A stretch of DNA of 64,000 bases from Deltaproteobacteria bacterium (GCA_016219185.1 JACRBZ010000031.1:62001-126000), one strand, 5' to 3'. Shown: positions 44,951-54,479, numbered from the stretch's first letter. Notes: a model not told the origin generated them from the letters alone. Made by a program: numbers and translations.

Positions 44951-46900
44951 TTAAGCAAAATAATTGACAAGATATCCGCCTCTGCTGTTGGCCTGGCCCT
45001 GCAAATCCGGCTCACTCAATTCGCTTTTGCCGGGTTTTTCCTGGCCACTGCCATAAAATGGCTCATTTCGGGCCTGTTTGAATGCAGTTTCCTCATGATG
45101 AGAAGATGCAAAATCTGTTCCACCAGACATCAACATATCCACATTTACAGCATCAACCTTGATGCCCTGATGCTGGAGTTCGTTTCTGATCAAAGACGCC
45201 TGACGTTCAATCATCTCTTTCACCTGGGTGTTTTCCGCCAGAATTTTGACGGTCACCTGCTGATGATCCATCAATACATGAAGGCGTAAATGCCCCAGGG
45301 ATTCGGGTTTCAGATCAATCCGAAGCTCAGACTGCCCGGATTTCAAAGTGGAAGCTGATTTATCCACGACCTGCTTCAAAATCTCTGTCTGAAACGACGG
45401 GTCTGCTGGCCGGGTTTCAATTGAAGATGAAGGTGAATTCGTCAAAGATGTTTTTTCCACCTGGCTTCCCCTGGCAAAATTGACAGCCGAATCCCCTAAA
45501 TCCGTATCCGGGGGTTGAAACGCTTCCTTACCTGTAATCTTGTCCGTGTGTTTTGTGGACCTGAACGCATCCGGCGTTCCATTATCATCGGCATTCGAAG
45601 CGCCGGCAGAAGAGATTGCAATTTCACCGGGTTCAGCAGAATCATCGATTTGAAGAAATGAAGCGGATTTCACCTTAACTTCCTGATGCCGAATATCGGA
45701 GGCAGTCTTATGCTCCGCGAAATCCTTTCCATATGCAACCGAGTTCTCGGAAGTACTGTCCGCGGGAACTCCCTGCACTTGATCCCCCTTCACAGCCGAT
45801 CCTTTTTTTTCAGTGAGCAGATTGAGATCAGGGTGATGTTCCTGATGTTGCTGTGCACGCAACTTCGGTGCTACCTGAGCTTGGACTGCAGAAATCTCAT
45901 CAGAACCTGAAAACGCTGGAGATGAAATGGATTCCAAATCAGGCTGCCCATGCCTGCCCTGAACAACCTGAGCGGGATCTGCACCTGTCTGATCAGCGTC
46001 AGACAAGCCCCCCCCTGAAGGAACAGACACTGGAGTTGCTTCATTTTGCTGTTCACGCAACTTCGGCATGACCTGAGCTTGAACTGCCTGAGCAAAATCC
46101 GCACCTGCCTGATCTGCCTGAGGCAAGCCTGCCTCTGAAGGAACAAGCGCTGGAGTTGCTTCATTCCACTGTTCAGGCAACCCCGGCATGACCCGGGCTT
46201 GAACCGTCCCAGCAAAATCTACACCTGCCTGATCTGCCTGAGACAAGCCCGTCCCCGATGGAACAGGCGCTGAAATTGCTTCAACCCATTGTTCACTCAA
46301 TTTCGGCAATACATTGGCTTGAACCACCGGAACCCCTTCAGCCCCTGAAAGCGCAGTGGCTGCCAGAAGGTTGTCTGCCTGAACATTCTGCGCATCAGGC
46401 AGCCGATCATTCACCGCCATTTTCGCCGGTGATCCGCCAGCAATCAAATCAGGGGACAGAGTTGCATCATTTTCCGAACTCAGAGAATACAAACCAGCCT
46501 TCGCTGACAAGTCCGGGTGCTGCGAATCCGGTATGGACAAAAGGCCCAGAACAAAGTCAGGCGATTTTGGATAAATGGATGTTAGCCGTTTGGATGCTTG
46601 ACTGCCCTTACCTGGCTTTTCCTTTATTGCTCCCGCAGCCGGATCATCTGTCTCCGCTTCGTCCGTCAATTGGCTTTCTGATAGTTTCAGATTGGACTTT
46701 GAAGATTCTTCTGAAGCCACCTGAACAGTTCCATGACCATATTGGGAAAGCAGTGACAAAAAATTTTTCTGAAGAGAATCGGAATGATCCGTCAATTGAC
46801 CCGGGCCACCCAAAACTCCGTCCTTTAATGCCTGAGATCTGCAGGTTCCGGAGACCATATCGCCGGAATTGGGTGTGGTGATGATTTCACTTAGCATCAT
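44951..46900 (-). CDS. fliK: Hook-length control protein FliK, with internal repeats
   Basis: The protein has 649 residues. The long Gln/Ala/Pro-rich middle has low sequence constraint and carries about three copies of a 40-residue repeat (coordinates given separately). The C-terminal flg_hook domain (about 520-600) has ELRIDLKPESLGHLRLHVLM and VKILAENTQVKEMIERQASL. FliK measures hook length and triggers the FlhB switch. The ATG at 46900 (or 46897) follows AGGA by 8 bases; the longer frame starts at a TTG inside fliJ. Repeat number may affect ruler length. Confidence 0.9.
   Translation of the reverse strand: MMLSEIITTPNSGDMVSGTCRSQALKDGVLGGPGQLTDHSDSLQKNFLSLLSQYGHGTVQVASEESSKSNLKLSESQLTDEAETDDPAAGAIKEKPGKGSQASKRLTSIYPKSPDFVLGLLSIPDSQHPDLSAKAGLYSLSSENDATLSPDLIAGGSPAKMAVNDRLPDAQNVQADNLLAATALSGAEGVPVVQANVLPKLSEQWVEAISAPVPSGTGLSQADQAGVDFAGTVQARVMPGLPEQWNEATPALVPSEAGLPQADQAGADFAQAVQAQVMPKLREQQNEATPVSVPSGGGLSDADQTGADPAQVVQGRHGQPDLESISSPAFSGSDEISAVQAQVAPKLRAQQHQEHHPDLNLLTEKKGSAVKGDQVQGVPADSTSENSVAYGKDFAEHKTASDIRHQEVKVKSASFLQIDDSAEPGEIAISSAGASNADDNGTPDAFRSTKHTDKITGKEAFQPPDTDLGDSAVNFARGSQVEKTSLTNSPSSSIETRPADPSFQTEILKQVVDKSASTLKSGQSELRIDLKPESLGHLRLHVLMDHQQVTVKILAENTQVKEMIERQASLIRNELQHQGIKVDAVNVDMLMSGGTDFASSHHEETAFKQARNEPFYGSGQEKPGKSELSEPDLQGQANSRGGYLVNYFA
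45960..46330 (-). repeat. About three 120-bp tandem repeats inside fliK
   Basis: The encoded repeat is 40 residues: units begin GLSQADQAGVDFA, GLPQADQAGADFA and GLSDADQTGADPA, and each continues VQARVMPGLPEQWNEATP or similar. A partial fourth unit precedes them (VVQANVLPKLSEQW). Units differ at many positions, so the array is old rather than newly expanded. Confidence 0.75.
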
Positions 46901-46913
46901 GATGAATTCCTGA

Positions 46914-47360
46914 TTATGGGGTTTCCTTATGAAAACGACAGATCGCAACTTCGTCCAGAAAATCCTGATCCAGTTTCAGCAGTTTTCTGGAATATGCGGC
47001 CAATCCTTTTTCTTTCAGATTTTCAATGGTTTTTCGTTTTTTGACCGCTTCAATCAGTTCATCCCGTTTTTGAGCGTACATCTTTTCTGATTCTCTCACC
47101 TTTTCTTGCTGAACGACTATATTCCGGGCAAGCCCTTCAAGAAAATTGGCGTAAAGGATATGTTCAGAAATAGCGACCCCACGCAGTTGTTTTTGATGAA
47201 TCTCCGCATATGCTTTGTCTTTATCCTGGTGAATCCGCGTTAGGATCGTTTTTTCATCCCTGACCCTGCACCCGCATACCGCCAGTTCTTTCTGAATGAT
47301 TTCCTCGTGATGAAGGCGATGATTCAGGAGCGCTTCAAGTGCAAATTTAAATCTGGACAT
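46914..47360 (-). CDS. fliJ: Export chaperone/ATPase stalk protein FliJ
   Basis: The protein has 148 residues and is a single long charged coiled coil, starting MSRFKFALEALLNHRLHHEE, the FliJ pattern. FliJ sits in the FliI ring and links it to FlhA. It lies between fliI and fliK, the usual order. Confidence 0.9.
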   Translation of the reverse strand: MSRFKFALEALLNHRLHHEEIIQKELAVCGCRVRDEKTILTRIHQDKDKAYAEIHQKQLRGVAISEHILYANFLEGLARNIVVQQEKVRESEKMYAQKRDELIEAVKKRKTIENLKEKGLAAYSRKLLKLDQDFLDEVAICRFHKETP

Positions 47361-47427
47361 AATCCCCTCCCATCAGCATGAACTGCAAATCATGAAAAAA
47401 AATGTTGGCGGAATCTTATTTTCTGTA

Positions 47428-48768
47428 TCACTTTGATACCCCTGTCACTTGGGATTGGAACAAACCCTCCAACTGCTGAACGCTTTCTTCAAAGCTGGCC
47501 GTGTCCTCAATTCCCTGCTGAAGATATCGGGTGATATTGTCTATCATATTTATGGCCTGATCTATCTTTGGGTTGCTACCCGGCACATAGGCGCCAATGT
47601 TGATCAAATCCTCTGCTTTTCGATAAGTTGCCAGAAGCGACTTAAAAAGTCCCGCGCACCCCTTGTGACGGGATGGAACGATATCACCCATGACCCTGCT
47701 GATACTTCTTAATATATCGATGGCCGGATAATGGTTCTGCATGGCCAGATCCCGGGTCAGGACAATATGCCCATCCAGTATGGATCGGACCGCATCCGCA
47801 ACCGGCTCGTTCATGTCGTCCCCCTCGACCAGCACCGTATACAGACCGGTTATGGTTCCGCAATTTGACGATGTCCCCGCCCGTTCCAAGAGCTTGGGAA
47901 GCAGGGTAAAAACAGATGGGGTATATCCTTTTGATGTGGGCGGTTCCCCCAGGGCAAGGCCGATCTCTCTTTGCGCCATTGCAAACCGCGTCACGGAATC
48001 CATCATCAGATTCACATGAAGCCCCTGATCACGAAAGTATTCGGCGATGGTGGTGGCAATAAATGCAGCTCTTAACCGAATCAGGGGCAGATGATCCGAG
48101 GTGGCCACAACGATCACAGATCTTTTCAATCCTTCGTCGCCAAGTTCTTTTTGAATAAATTCGTTTACTTCCCTGCCTCGTTCCCCAATTAATGCAATGA
48201 CGTTGACATCCGCCGAGGTTTTGCGGGCAATCATCCCCAACAGCACACTTTTTCCGACACCTGAGCCAGCAAAAATCCCCACCCGCTGCCCGCACCCAAT
48301 TGTCAACAAACCATTGATAGCCCGAATGCCGATATCCAGGGGTTTGTGAATTCGGCTTCGTGAAAGCGGATTCATCGGTTCGGCATAAATGGGATATTCG
48401 CAGTCATAAGAAACAGGCCCTTTCCCATCAATAGGGTTTCCAAGTCCATCCACAATTCTTCCCAGAAGTTTGTCCCCAACCGGAATATAGGCTTTTTGTT
48501 TTCCGGCGACCACCAGGCTTCCCGGACTGATTCCCCGAATATCCTCAAGCGGCATCAACAACACCTTGTTATCCCTGAACCCCAGCACTTCAGCTTTCAC
48601 CTTGCGGTCTGAGCCCTGGGGATAAATGTCACACACACTCCCGAGATAGGATGAGGGCCCCAGGGATTCGGTGACCAGACCCACCACTTTTGTCACCTTT
48701 CCGGTGGCTTTTATCGGGCACGCATGATCCAGGAGCGTGTGGTAATAATTCAAATCAAAGGATTCCAT
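47428..48768 (-). CDS. fliI: Flagellar export ATPase FliI
   Basis: The protein has 446 residues. Walker A GSGVGKS (168-174), GERGREVNEFI and MMDSVTRFAMAQREIGLALGEPPTSKGYTPSVF are typical of F1-beta-like type III ATPases. It energises substrate unfolding with FliH and FliJ. The start overlaps the stop of fliH by one base. Confidence 0.97.
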   Translation of the reverse strand: MESFDLNYYHTLLDHACPIKATGKVTKVVGLVTESLGPSSYLGSVCDIYPQGSDRKVKAEVLGFRDNKVLLMPLEDIRGISPGSLVVAGKQKAYIPVGDKLLGRIVDGLGNPIDGKGPVSYDCEYPIYAEPMNPLSRSRIHKPLDIGIRAINGLLTIGCGQRVGIFAGSGVGKSVLLGMIARKTSADVNVIALIGERGREVNEFIQKELGDEGLKRSVIVVATSDHLPLIRLRAAFIATTIAEYFRDQGLHVNLMMDSVTRFAMAQREIGLALGEPPTSKGYTPSVFTLLPKLLERAGTSSNCGTITGLYTVLVEGDDMNEPVADAVRSILDGHIVLTRDLAMQNHYPAIDILRSISRVMGDIVPSRHKGCAGLFKSLLATYRKAEDLINIGAYVPGSNPKIDQAINMIDNITRYLQQGIEDTASFEESVQQLEGLFQSQVTGVSK

Positions 48769-49580
48769 CAGGATAATCTCTCTAAATCCAGGTTGTTTTT
48801 CTCCAGGCCCGGCTGGAAAGCCTCCTCGATCATCTGAAGCTGCGATTCAATCCTGGCGTCAGCATCGCCCGAAAGGCTTTCCACCACACATCCCCCGCGG
48901 GAAATGGACGGATCCTCAACAAATGTAACATCTCCTTCAAAGGGAATCATGGATCTGCGCTCCCGCATATAGGCCAGTTCCGAAGGATGTATCCGAATCC
49001 GGACAGGTGCATTCATTGCAATGGTTTCAAATGTTTTTTTAACAACCCCGACAATAATTTCAGGATTTGTTGCAGGCTCCTGAGCCAGGATTTTTCTTAC
49101 AATGGCAAGAGATAGTTTTACGGTCTCTTTCTCGGCCTTCAGACAAAGTTCTTTACGAAGTTTTTTGATCTCCTCCACCGCTTGCTGAAACAAATGAATC
49201 ACCGGTTCAATTTCTTTCAATCCCTCGGCGATCCCGGCCTTGCGACCTTGCGAAAAACCATCCTGATGACCTTCCCGAACTCCCCTTTGGTAGGCGTCCG
49301 CTTCTTTTTTTTGAGACTCCAGAATCAGGTCATCAAAGTTTTTCTGATAATCCACCTGCTCTTCCGCCGCAAAGGTTGATTCTGTTTTTTTGAATTTACC
49401 CGGCGTTTCCCCCGGCAGGCCGGAATCGACATTGATGTAAACGCGCTGAAAGGAGGTACCGGCATTTTCTTTTGGGGGGCTTTCATCGCCCAGTGACGCC
49501 CCCTTAAAAATATCAGGAAAACAATAGGGTTCAGAAGTCGCGCAAGAGAACAACCCGCAGGCTTTGATGATTTTATGCAA
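48768..49580 (-). CDS. fliH: FliI regulator FliH
   Basis: The protein has about 270 residues. A charged helical middle (QKNFDDLILESQKKEADAYQ, GVREGHQDGFSQGRKAG) precedes the FliH C-domain (IVRKILAQEPATNPEIIVGV and VRIRIHPSELAYM). FliH holds FliI and docks it to FliN. The TTG at 49580 follows GAGGGG at about seven bases and overlaps the fliG stop by eight bases; a longer frame starts at 49604 inside fliG. The first 20 residues after TTG are not typical, so the start is uncertain. Confidence 0.88.
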   Translation of the reverse strand: MHKIIKACGLFSCATSEPYCFPDIFKGASLGDESPPKENAGTSFQRVYINVDSGLPGETPGKFKKTESTFAAEEQVDYQKNFDDLILESQKKEADAYQRGVREGHQDGFSQGRKAGIAEGLKEIEPVIHLFQQAVEEIKKLRKELCLKAEKETVKLSLAIVRKILAQEPATNPEIIVGVVKKTFETIAMNAPVRIRIHPSELAYMRERRSMIPFEGDVTFVEDPSISRGGCVVESLSGDADARIESQLQMIEEAFQPGLEKNNLDLERLS

Positions 49581-50613
49581 TATAATCCCCTCCCTTCCGA
49601 CCACTGATAACGATTTCGCTTTTGGCTTCCAGTTCCTGAATGATTTTGGTTATGTTTTGCTGGGCTTCTTCAACATCCCTCATCCGAACTGCGCCAATCG
49701 CCTCTATCTCTTCTTTCAACATGACGCCGGCCCGTTCAGACATGTTCTTGAATATTTTATGTTTGACTTCTTCAGAAGCTCCCTTAAGCGCCAGAGCCAA
49801 TTTAGGCGTCTCAACCCGCCGAAGAACCTTCTGCATTCCTTTGTCATCCACCAGAACCAGGTCTTCAAACACAAACATCATCTGTTTGATCTGGGCAGCA
49901 AGATCCGGGTTGACTTCCTCAATATCATTCAATATCCGCTCTCCCGCAGAGCCTTCCGTCATATTCAGCAACTCGGCCAGGTGGCTGACGCCTCCGGTTT
50001 TATGCGTGGCGGATGATTTTTTCTTTTTCATGAAGTCTTCAAACACCCGATCGATCTCATTGATCATGCCCGACAACACCTTATCAAGCCTGGCGATCCG
50101 CATGGCCACTTCGACCCTCAGGTTATCCGGAAGTTTGCATAATACAGCGCTGCCGGACTCCGGATTAAGATGAACAACAATCACCGCAATAGTTTGAGGG
50201 TGTTCATCCTTAATCATCTCAACGAGTTGATCCGGATCAATGGATTGAAGCGCTTTTAAGGTGGACTCCTCTTCGACCGGCTCGGTATCCGGTTCGGATT
50301 CGCGCGGACTGGATTCAGGATTCGGATCCGACGCATGAAGGGGTTCGGACCTGGACGCTTCATTGTCTCCAGTTTTAGCCGGAACCAGTCCCTGAGATTG
50401 ACGCTGTTTGATCTTTTCAGCCAGCAACGTAAATTCCTGAGCGATTTTCTCCACCACGTCCGGCGAGATCGAACCAATCTGAGACATATGTTGCTGAACA
50501 ATTTTTTTTTCAGTCTCTCCCATTCGGTCCAGAATATCCCTGGAGATTTTCTCGCCCATCGAATGAATGAGTACCGCAACTTTTAATGCGCCTGATAACT
50601 GGGTCGTATCCAT
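49573..50613 (-). CDS. fliG: Rotor protein FliG
   Basis: The protein has 346 residues. An N-domain binds FliF, the middle has the HPQTIAVIVVHL EHPQ-like motif, and the C-domain torque helix has MFVFEDLVLVDDKGMQKVLR with the charged residues that face MotA. A Ser/Glu-rich insert (about 85-120) separates the N and middle domains, which is unusual for FliG. It lies between fliF and fliH. Confidence 0.95.
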   Translation of the reverse strand: MDTTQLSGALKVAVLIHSMGEKISRDILDRMGETEKKIVQQHMSQIGSISPDVVEKIAQEFTLLAEKIKQRQSQGLVPAKTGDNEASRSEPLHASDPNPESSPRESEPDTEPVEEESTLKALQSIDPDQLVEMIKDEHPQTIAVIVVHLNPESGSAVLCKLPDNLRVEVAMRIARLDKVLSGMINEIDRVFEDFMKKKKSSATHKTGGVSHLAELLNMTEGSAGERILNDIEEVNPDLAAQIKQMMFVFEDLVLVDDKGMQKVLRRVETPKLALALKGASEEVKHKIFKNMSERAGVMLKEEIEAIGAVRMRDVEEAQQNITKIIQELEAKSEIVISGRKGGDYIA

Positions 50614-50669
50614 AGTTTGACTGCATTGTCTCCCTTATGATTGATAAAACGGGGTTCAGTTGACAGATA

Positions 50670-52271
50670 TCAGCTTTGTTTCATCCATTCCCGCAGCACT
50701 TCAACAAAAGCTTGATTGTCCGCCATTGCCAGCTGTGAAAGCTGATTACTGATGGGCAGAATCCTGGGCGACTGGCCGCCATATTCCCTTTCAATTTCAT
50801 TCACCGTTCTGGGAAGATGGCCCAGCAACTGAGCATCATTTGAAGCTTCGGCGGTCAACCACTGAATGAGCGGGCGGATGACAAAGATAAAGGTGAGCAG
50901 CATGAACGCCCCTGAAAAAACGTATTTGATATAGGCGGAATACTGCATCAGCCTGGAAATCCAGCCATTGCTTCCTTCACCCGCTGAAACCTCTGTCAAC
51001 TCCGACTTTTCAAAGGGAATGTTGACCACCTCGACTTCATCCCCTCTTGATGCCGTGTAATTGACCGCGCGCATGACAATGCTTTTTATTTTGGAAATTT
51101 CTTCCGGCGAACGGGGTACATATTCGACTTTCGACTTCCCGTCTTCGCCTTTTACGGCTTTATAGGCCCCATCCACCAGAACCGCCACGGAAATGCTGGT
51201 AATCCGGCCAATGGGTTCGATGGTGTGGCTGGTCATTTTTCCGATTTCATAATTCGCGGTCGAATTCTGCTTCTGAAACCCTGAACTGGCCGAAGGCGCA
51301 TCGGTCCCCTGCTGAAGTTTGTCCGTCATGGCTGCGTTTGCCCCCGGGACCCCCATCGCCGCTTTTTCAGGCTTTGTAGAAGATTCATTCGATATTTGTT
51401 CGCTTCGAACCACCTTGTTGTCCGGATAAAATCGCTCCTCTGTTTTCTCCTGTTTTTTAAAATCCATATTACTCGAAAGCCGCACAATGGCCTTGTTCGG
51501 ACCCAGCGCATTATCAAGCATGGTTTTTACCCGGTTTTCCATGGTCTGTTCAACTTTTTCCTGATAAGCCAATTGATCGGTTCTGGCTTTGTCAATATCG
51601 TTTTTTTCCTTTTGACTGGCGATCTGATTTCCAAGACTGTCCACAATGGTGACATTTTCCGGCTTCAGACCAGAGACACTTGAGGATATGAGATGAACAA
51701 TCCCTTGAATTTGATCCGCACTCAGCGTCTTTCTGGGGCGAAACTTGATGACAACCGATGCCCTGGCCGCCTCTTCATTCTCGACGAACAAGGATTTGGG
51801 GGGCATGACAATATGAACGCGGGAGCTTTCAACTTCTTCAAAACGGTTAATGGTTCGGGAAATCTCTCCCTGAATGGCCCTTTGATAATTGACGTTCTGA
51901 ACGAATTCGGTCATTCCCAATTTTGAGTTGTCGAAAATTTCAAACCCCACGCCGCCTCCCTGGGGAAGTCCCTGGGAAGCAAATTCCATACGGGTTTCGT
52001 ATACAATATCCTTTGGGATCAGGATAGCACCGCCGTTGGATGAAATCTGAAAGGGAATTTTTTTGGCTTTGAGCTGGCCGATGATGGCACCGGAATCCTC
52101 GGCAGAGAGCCCGGAAAACAATACCTGGTAATCGGGTCTGCCGTTCAGAACCATGATCAGAGTTAATCCTGCAATCACTCCACCGATCAGTGAAAACAAC
52201 GTGATTTTTTTGATCGGATTCAGCCCGGCATAAACAACCTTAAACTGCTCTAGTGTCCCTTGTAGCTGCAT
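50670..52271 (-). CDS. fliF: MS-ring protein FliF
   Basis: The protein has 533 residues. Membrane helix 1 is at about 24-44, ring-building motifs follow (DYQVLFSGLSAEDSGAIIGQ, GLPQGGGVGFEIFD, MPPKSLFVENEEAARASVVI), and membrane helix 2 is at about 447-466. The C-terminal tail binds FliG. It is the base on which the motor is built. It lies 21 bases after fliE. Confidence 0.97.
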   Translation of the reverse strand: MQLQGTLEQFKVVYAGLNPIKKITLFSLIGGVIAGLTLIMVLNGRPDYQVLFSGLSAEDSGAIIGQLKAKKIPFQISSNGGAILIPKDIVYETRMEFASQGLPQGGGVGFEIFDNSKLGMTEFVQNVNYQRAIQGEISRTINRFEEVESSRVHIVMPPKSLFVENEEAARASVVIKFRPRKTLSADQIQGIVHLISSSVSGLKPENVTIVDSLGNQIASQKEKNDIDKARTDQLAYQEKVEQTMENRVKTMLDNALGPNKAIVRLSSNMDFKKQEKTEERFYPDNKVVRSEQISNESSTKPEKAAMGVPGANAAMTDKLQQGTDAPSASSGFQKQNSTANYEIGKMTSHTIEPIGRITSISVAVLVDGAYKAVKGEDGKSKVEYVPRSPEEISKIKSIVMRAVNYTASRGDEVEVVNIPFEKSELTEVSAGEGSNGWISRLMQYSAYIKYVFSGAFMLLTFIFVIRPLIQWLTAEASNDAQLLGHLPRTVNEIEREYGGQSPRILPISNQLSQLAMADNQAFVEVLREWMKQS

Positions 52272-52292
52272 GGATTCTCATCCTTTTCTGAT

Positions 52293-52598
52293 TTATACCT
52301 GCATCCGCATGATTTCCTGATACGCCTCGAGCACCTTGTTTCGAACCTGCATGGTGAGCTGAAACGCCACGCCTGCTTTTTCCATGGCAATCATGGTGTT
52401 ATGAATGTCTTTATCCTGGCCGGATGCCAGGTTCTGGGCTGCAATATCGGCCGAATTCTGAAGGTGGTTGACTTCAGCCAAATGGTTCTTTAACATATCT
52501 CCGAAAGTGTTCTTCTGAGCATCTTCTGTAAGCGAGCTTCCTGCCGCTGCCGGCATTTTCGGGAAGAACTGTGTCGTGTCAAAGCGAATCGGCTCCAT
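52293..52598 (-). CDS. fliE: Rod-MS-ring junction protein FliE
   Basis: The protein has 101 residues. FGDMLKNHLAEVNHLQNSAD, with MIAMEKAGVAFQLTMQVRNK and VLEAYQEIMRMQV at the end, is the FliE signature. The gene follows flgC by one base. Confidence 0.96.
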   Translation of the reverse strand: MEPIRFDTTQFFPKMPAAAGSSLTEDAQKNTFGDMLKNHLAEVNHLQNSADIAAQNLASGQDKDIHNTMIAMEKAGVAFQLTMQVRNKVLEAYQEIMRMQV

Positions 52599-52599
52599 A

Positions 52600-53037
52600 T
52601 TATCGTCCTATTTCAAGTGCTTTCTGCACCATGTTTTTTGAAGTGGATATGGCGGTAACATTGGCCTCGTAACTCCGCGATGCCGCCATCATGTTCACCA
52701 TTTCCTCCATCACATTGATGTTGGGCAAGGAAACAAACCCCTGAGGATCTGCATCCGGGTGCAAGGGATCGAATTTCAGCAAAGGTTTTCGCTGATCGTT
52801 GATTACCTCGACCACATTTACTTCCGAAGGCTTGTTGCCGAGTTCCGCCTTTAGCACCTCACCGAAAGCGCTCTGAACGGGGGTAGCAGCAAAAACAGGT
52901 TCTTTCCGTTGATACGGCCCCCCTTGTTCGGTCCGAGTTGTTTCCGTATTGGCCAAGTTCGTGGCAACCAGATTCATTCTCAGTCGCTGCGCCGTCAATC
53001 CCGATGCGCTGGTTTGCATTGAATCAAAAAAATTCAT
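52600..53037 (-). CDS. flgC: Proximal rod protein FlgC
   Basis: The protein has 145 residues. It starts MNFFDSMQTSASGLTAQRLR with NLVATNLANTETTRTEQGG, and ends NVMEEMVNMMAASRSYEANV and STSKNMVQKALEIGR. It forms part of the proximal rod. The N-terminal 100 codons are duplicated in the chimeric ORF at 53865-54476. It lies two bases after flgB. Confidence 0.97.
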   Translation of the reverse strand: MNFFDSMQTSASGLTAQRLRMNLVATNLANTETTRTEQGGPYQRKEPVFAATPVQSAFGEVLKAELGNKPSEVNVVEVINDQRKPLLKFDPLHPDADPQGFVSLPNINVMEEMVNMMAASRSYEANVTAISTSKNMVQKALEIGR

Positions 53038-53039
53038 CG

Positions 53040-53462
53040 TTACCTCATTGTACCATTAATGGCATTTGAAAGTGATTGAAATTTCTTTGCGATCATCTGA
53101 GCTGATGCATTATACAGCAGACCATTTTCCGATAAAACGGACATGGTTTTGTCCATGTCAACGGTATTGCCGTCTTCTCGGAAATTATACCGGGGGCTTT
53201 CAACCGGTTTGATTTCCGGAGCATTCAGATCCGCGGTTCCACTTAAGGGGATATGCCCGGGCTGGGTCCGGCTCAGCGCCATTGTTTTTGCTTCTCCCAA
53301 TGCCTTTCCCATTTCCTCTTCCACGAGAATGTCAAACGCCTTGTAATTGGGTGTATCCATATTGGCGATATTGGAAACCATGAGGCTATGTTTTTGGGAT
53401 CGCAGATCCATGCTCTTTTCCAAGACAGAAAAAGTCTGATTGAATAATCCCAGTGATTCCAT
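53040..53462 (-). CDS. flgB: Proximal rod protein FlgB
   Basis: The protein has 140 residues from ATG 53462, which follows AAGGA at about 8 bases; an earlier ATG at 53480 adds six untypical residues. The motif MVSNIANMDTPNYKAFDILV and the end FQSLSNAINGTMR are the FlgB pattern. It is the first gene of the long structural operon and has a sigma-54-like promoter about 210 bases upstream. A deleted copy of the gene lies at 54480-54560. Confidence 0.96.
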   Translation of the reverse strand: MESLGLFNQTFSVLEKSMDLRSQKHSLMVSNIANMDTPNYKAFDILVEEEMGKALGEAKTMALSRTQPGHIPLSGTADLNAPEIKPVESPRYNFREDGNTVDMDKTMSVLSENGLLYNASAQMIAKKFQSLSNAINGTMR

Positions 53463-53667
53463 AAGCGATATCCTTTCCATTTTAAGTTCACCTTAGGTAA
53501 AGCAATATCCATACCAGGCACACGCTATTGACGAAAACCCGCTGCATCCAGTGAAGATGTGGGCTGATGGGCTATTCAGACGGGCTGATTTGACATGTTC
53601 GGTCCGGCAGGTGTCATAACATTGACAGGAAAAATGGCGGCTTCGTGAAAATTCGGCCTGCTGGAAA

Positions 53668-53683
53668 TGCAAGAATCCGGCCT
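53668..53683 (-). promoter_or_regulatory. Sigma-54-type promoter upstream of flgB
   Basis: The minus strand reads AGGCCGGATTCTTGCA. GG (-24) and GC (-12) are separated by the required ten bases and TTGCA matches fully; the -24 box departs from TGGCACG at three positions. It faces flgB. The direct repeat CGGCCTGCT flanks it (53654-53662 and 53679-53687). Confidence 0.55.
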
Positions 53684-53784
53684 GCTTCTTGCTAACAGGG
53701 TGCCCTTTTCATTCACAGGGGTGACCAGACCGACCCTGCACATTTACGCACGCAGCATGAAACTTCATGGAGAAAAAAATAAAT

Positions 53785-53825
53785 AATCCCCCCTTTTTCA
53801 AGGGGGATTGAAGGGGGGGATTTAT
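53785..53825. repeat. C-run/G-run palindrome, copy A
   Basis: A run of seven C, then TTTTTCAA, GGGGG, ATTGAA and seven G. It can form a hairpin with either G run. It lies 40 bases after the chimeric ORF stop and may act as its terminator. Related copies are at 54855-54897 and 56371-56412. Confidence 0.7.
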
Positions 53826-53864
53826 GAACAAAACAGACTTTTGAATGCACCGAGAAAAAGGAAA

Positions 53865-54476
53865 TCAGGCAAAAATATCTTCAAGATTATGGCGTTTGAT
53901 ATTGATAAGCTTGGCGGAATTTTTCTTAACACTGTTTGTAATTTTCATCGACTGGGAAATCAGTGATTTTTCGAAATCACTGACTGCTGTACTGACACAT
54001 ATTCCCTGATCCGGCACTTTAACATCCGAAGTGGCTGCTGTGTCCGAAGGGGCGGTCCTCAGCTTTTGCGGCAAGTCCCTGGGGTAGATTTCCCCTTCCT
54101 GAGTGAGAACAGCCAGCCGTTCCATTATGTTTTTCAGCTCCCGGACATTTCCTGGCCTGTTGGGCATGGAAACAAGCCCCTGAGGAACTGCATCCGGGTG
54201 CAGGGAATCGTACTTCAGCAACGTTTTTTGCTGATCGTTGATGACATCGGCCCCATTCTCTTTTGTAGACTTGTTGCCGAGTTTCGCCTTCAGCACCTCA
54301 TCGAAAGCGCTCTGAATGGGGGCGGCAGTGGAAACCGGTTCTTTCCGTTGATACGGCCCCCCTTGTTCGGTTCGAGTTGTATCCGTTTTGGCCGGATTTA
54401 TGGCAACCAGATTCATTCTCAGCCGCTGAACCGTCAATCCCGATGCGCTGGTTTGCATTGAATCAAAAAAATTCAT
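53865..54476 (-). pseudogene. Chimeric ORF: flgC N-terminus fused to sigma-54 activator C-terminus
   Basis: The ORF of 203 codons is open. Residues 1 to about 106 match FlgC (MNFFDSMQTSASGLTVQRLR to SMPN) and the rest match the activator at 54939-56003 from RPGNVRELKN to its end. The join is near 54159. It fits a tandem duplication by recombination between flgC and the activator. The DNA-binding helix is damaged: NIKRTTLIEKIKRHNLE in the activator is NIKRHNLE here, a 27-base loss between two ATCAAACGC repeats. It lacks the FlgC C-terminal helix and the ATPase, so no normal function is expected. Confidence 0.9.
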
Positions 54477-54479
54477 CCT

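Larger units (their letters stand above)
53463..53864 (-). promoter_or_regulatory. Leader and promoter region of flgB (copy 2 of a duplicated segment)
   Basis: This 402-base region has no gene. It contains a sigma-54-like promoter (53668-53683, listed separately), a C-rich/G-rich palindrome (53785-53825) and long similarity to 54540-54938. The best-conserved block is 53641-53696, which is identical over 56 bases to 54716-54771. The leader between promoter and flgB start is about 205 bases. Confidence 0.7.
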
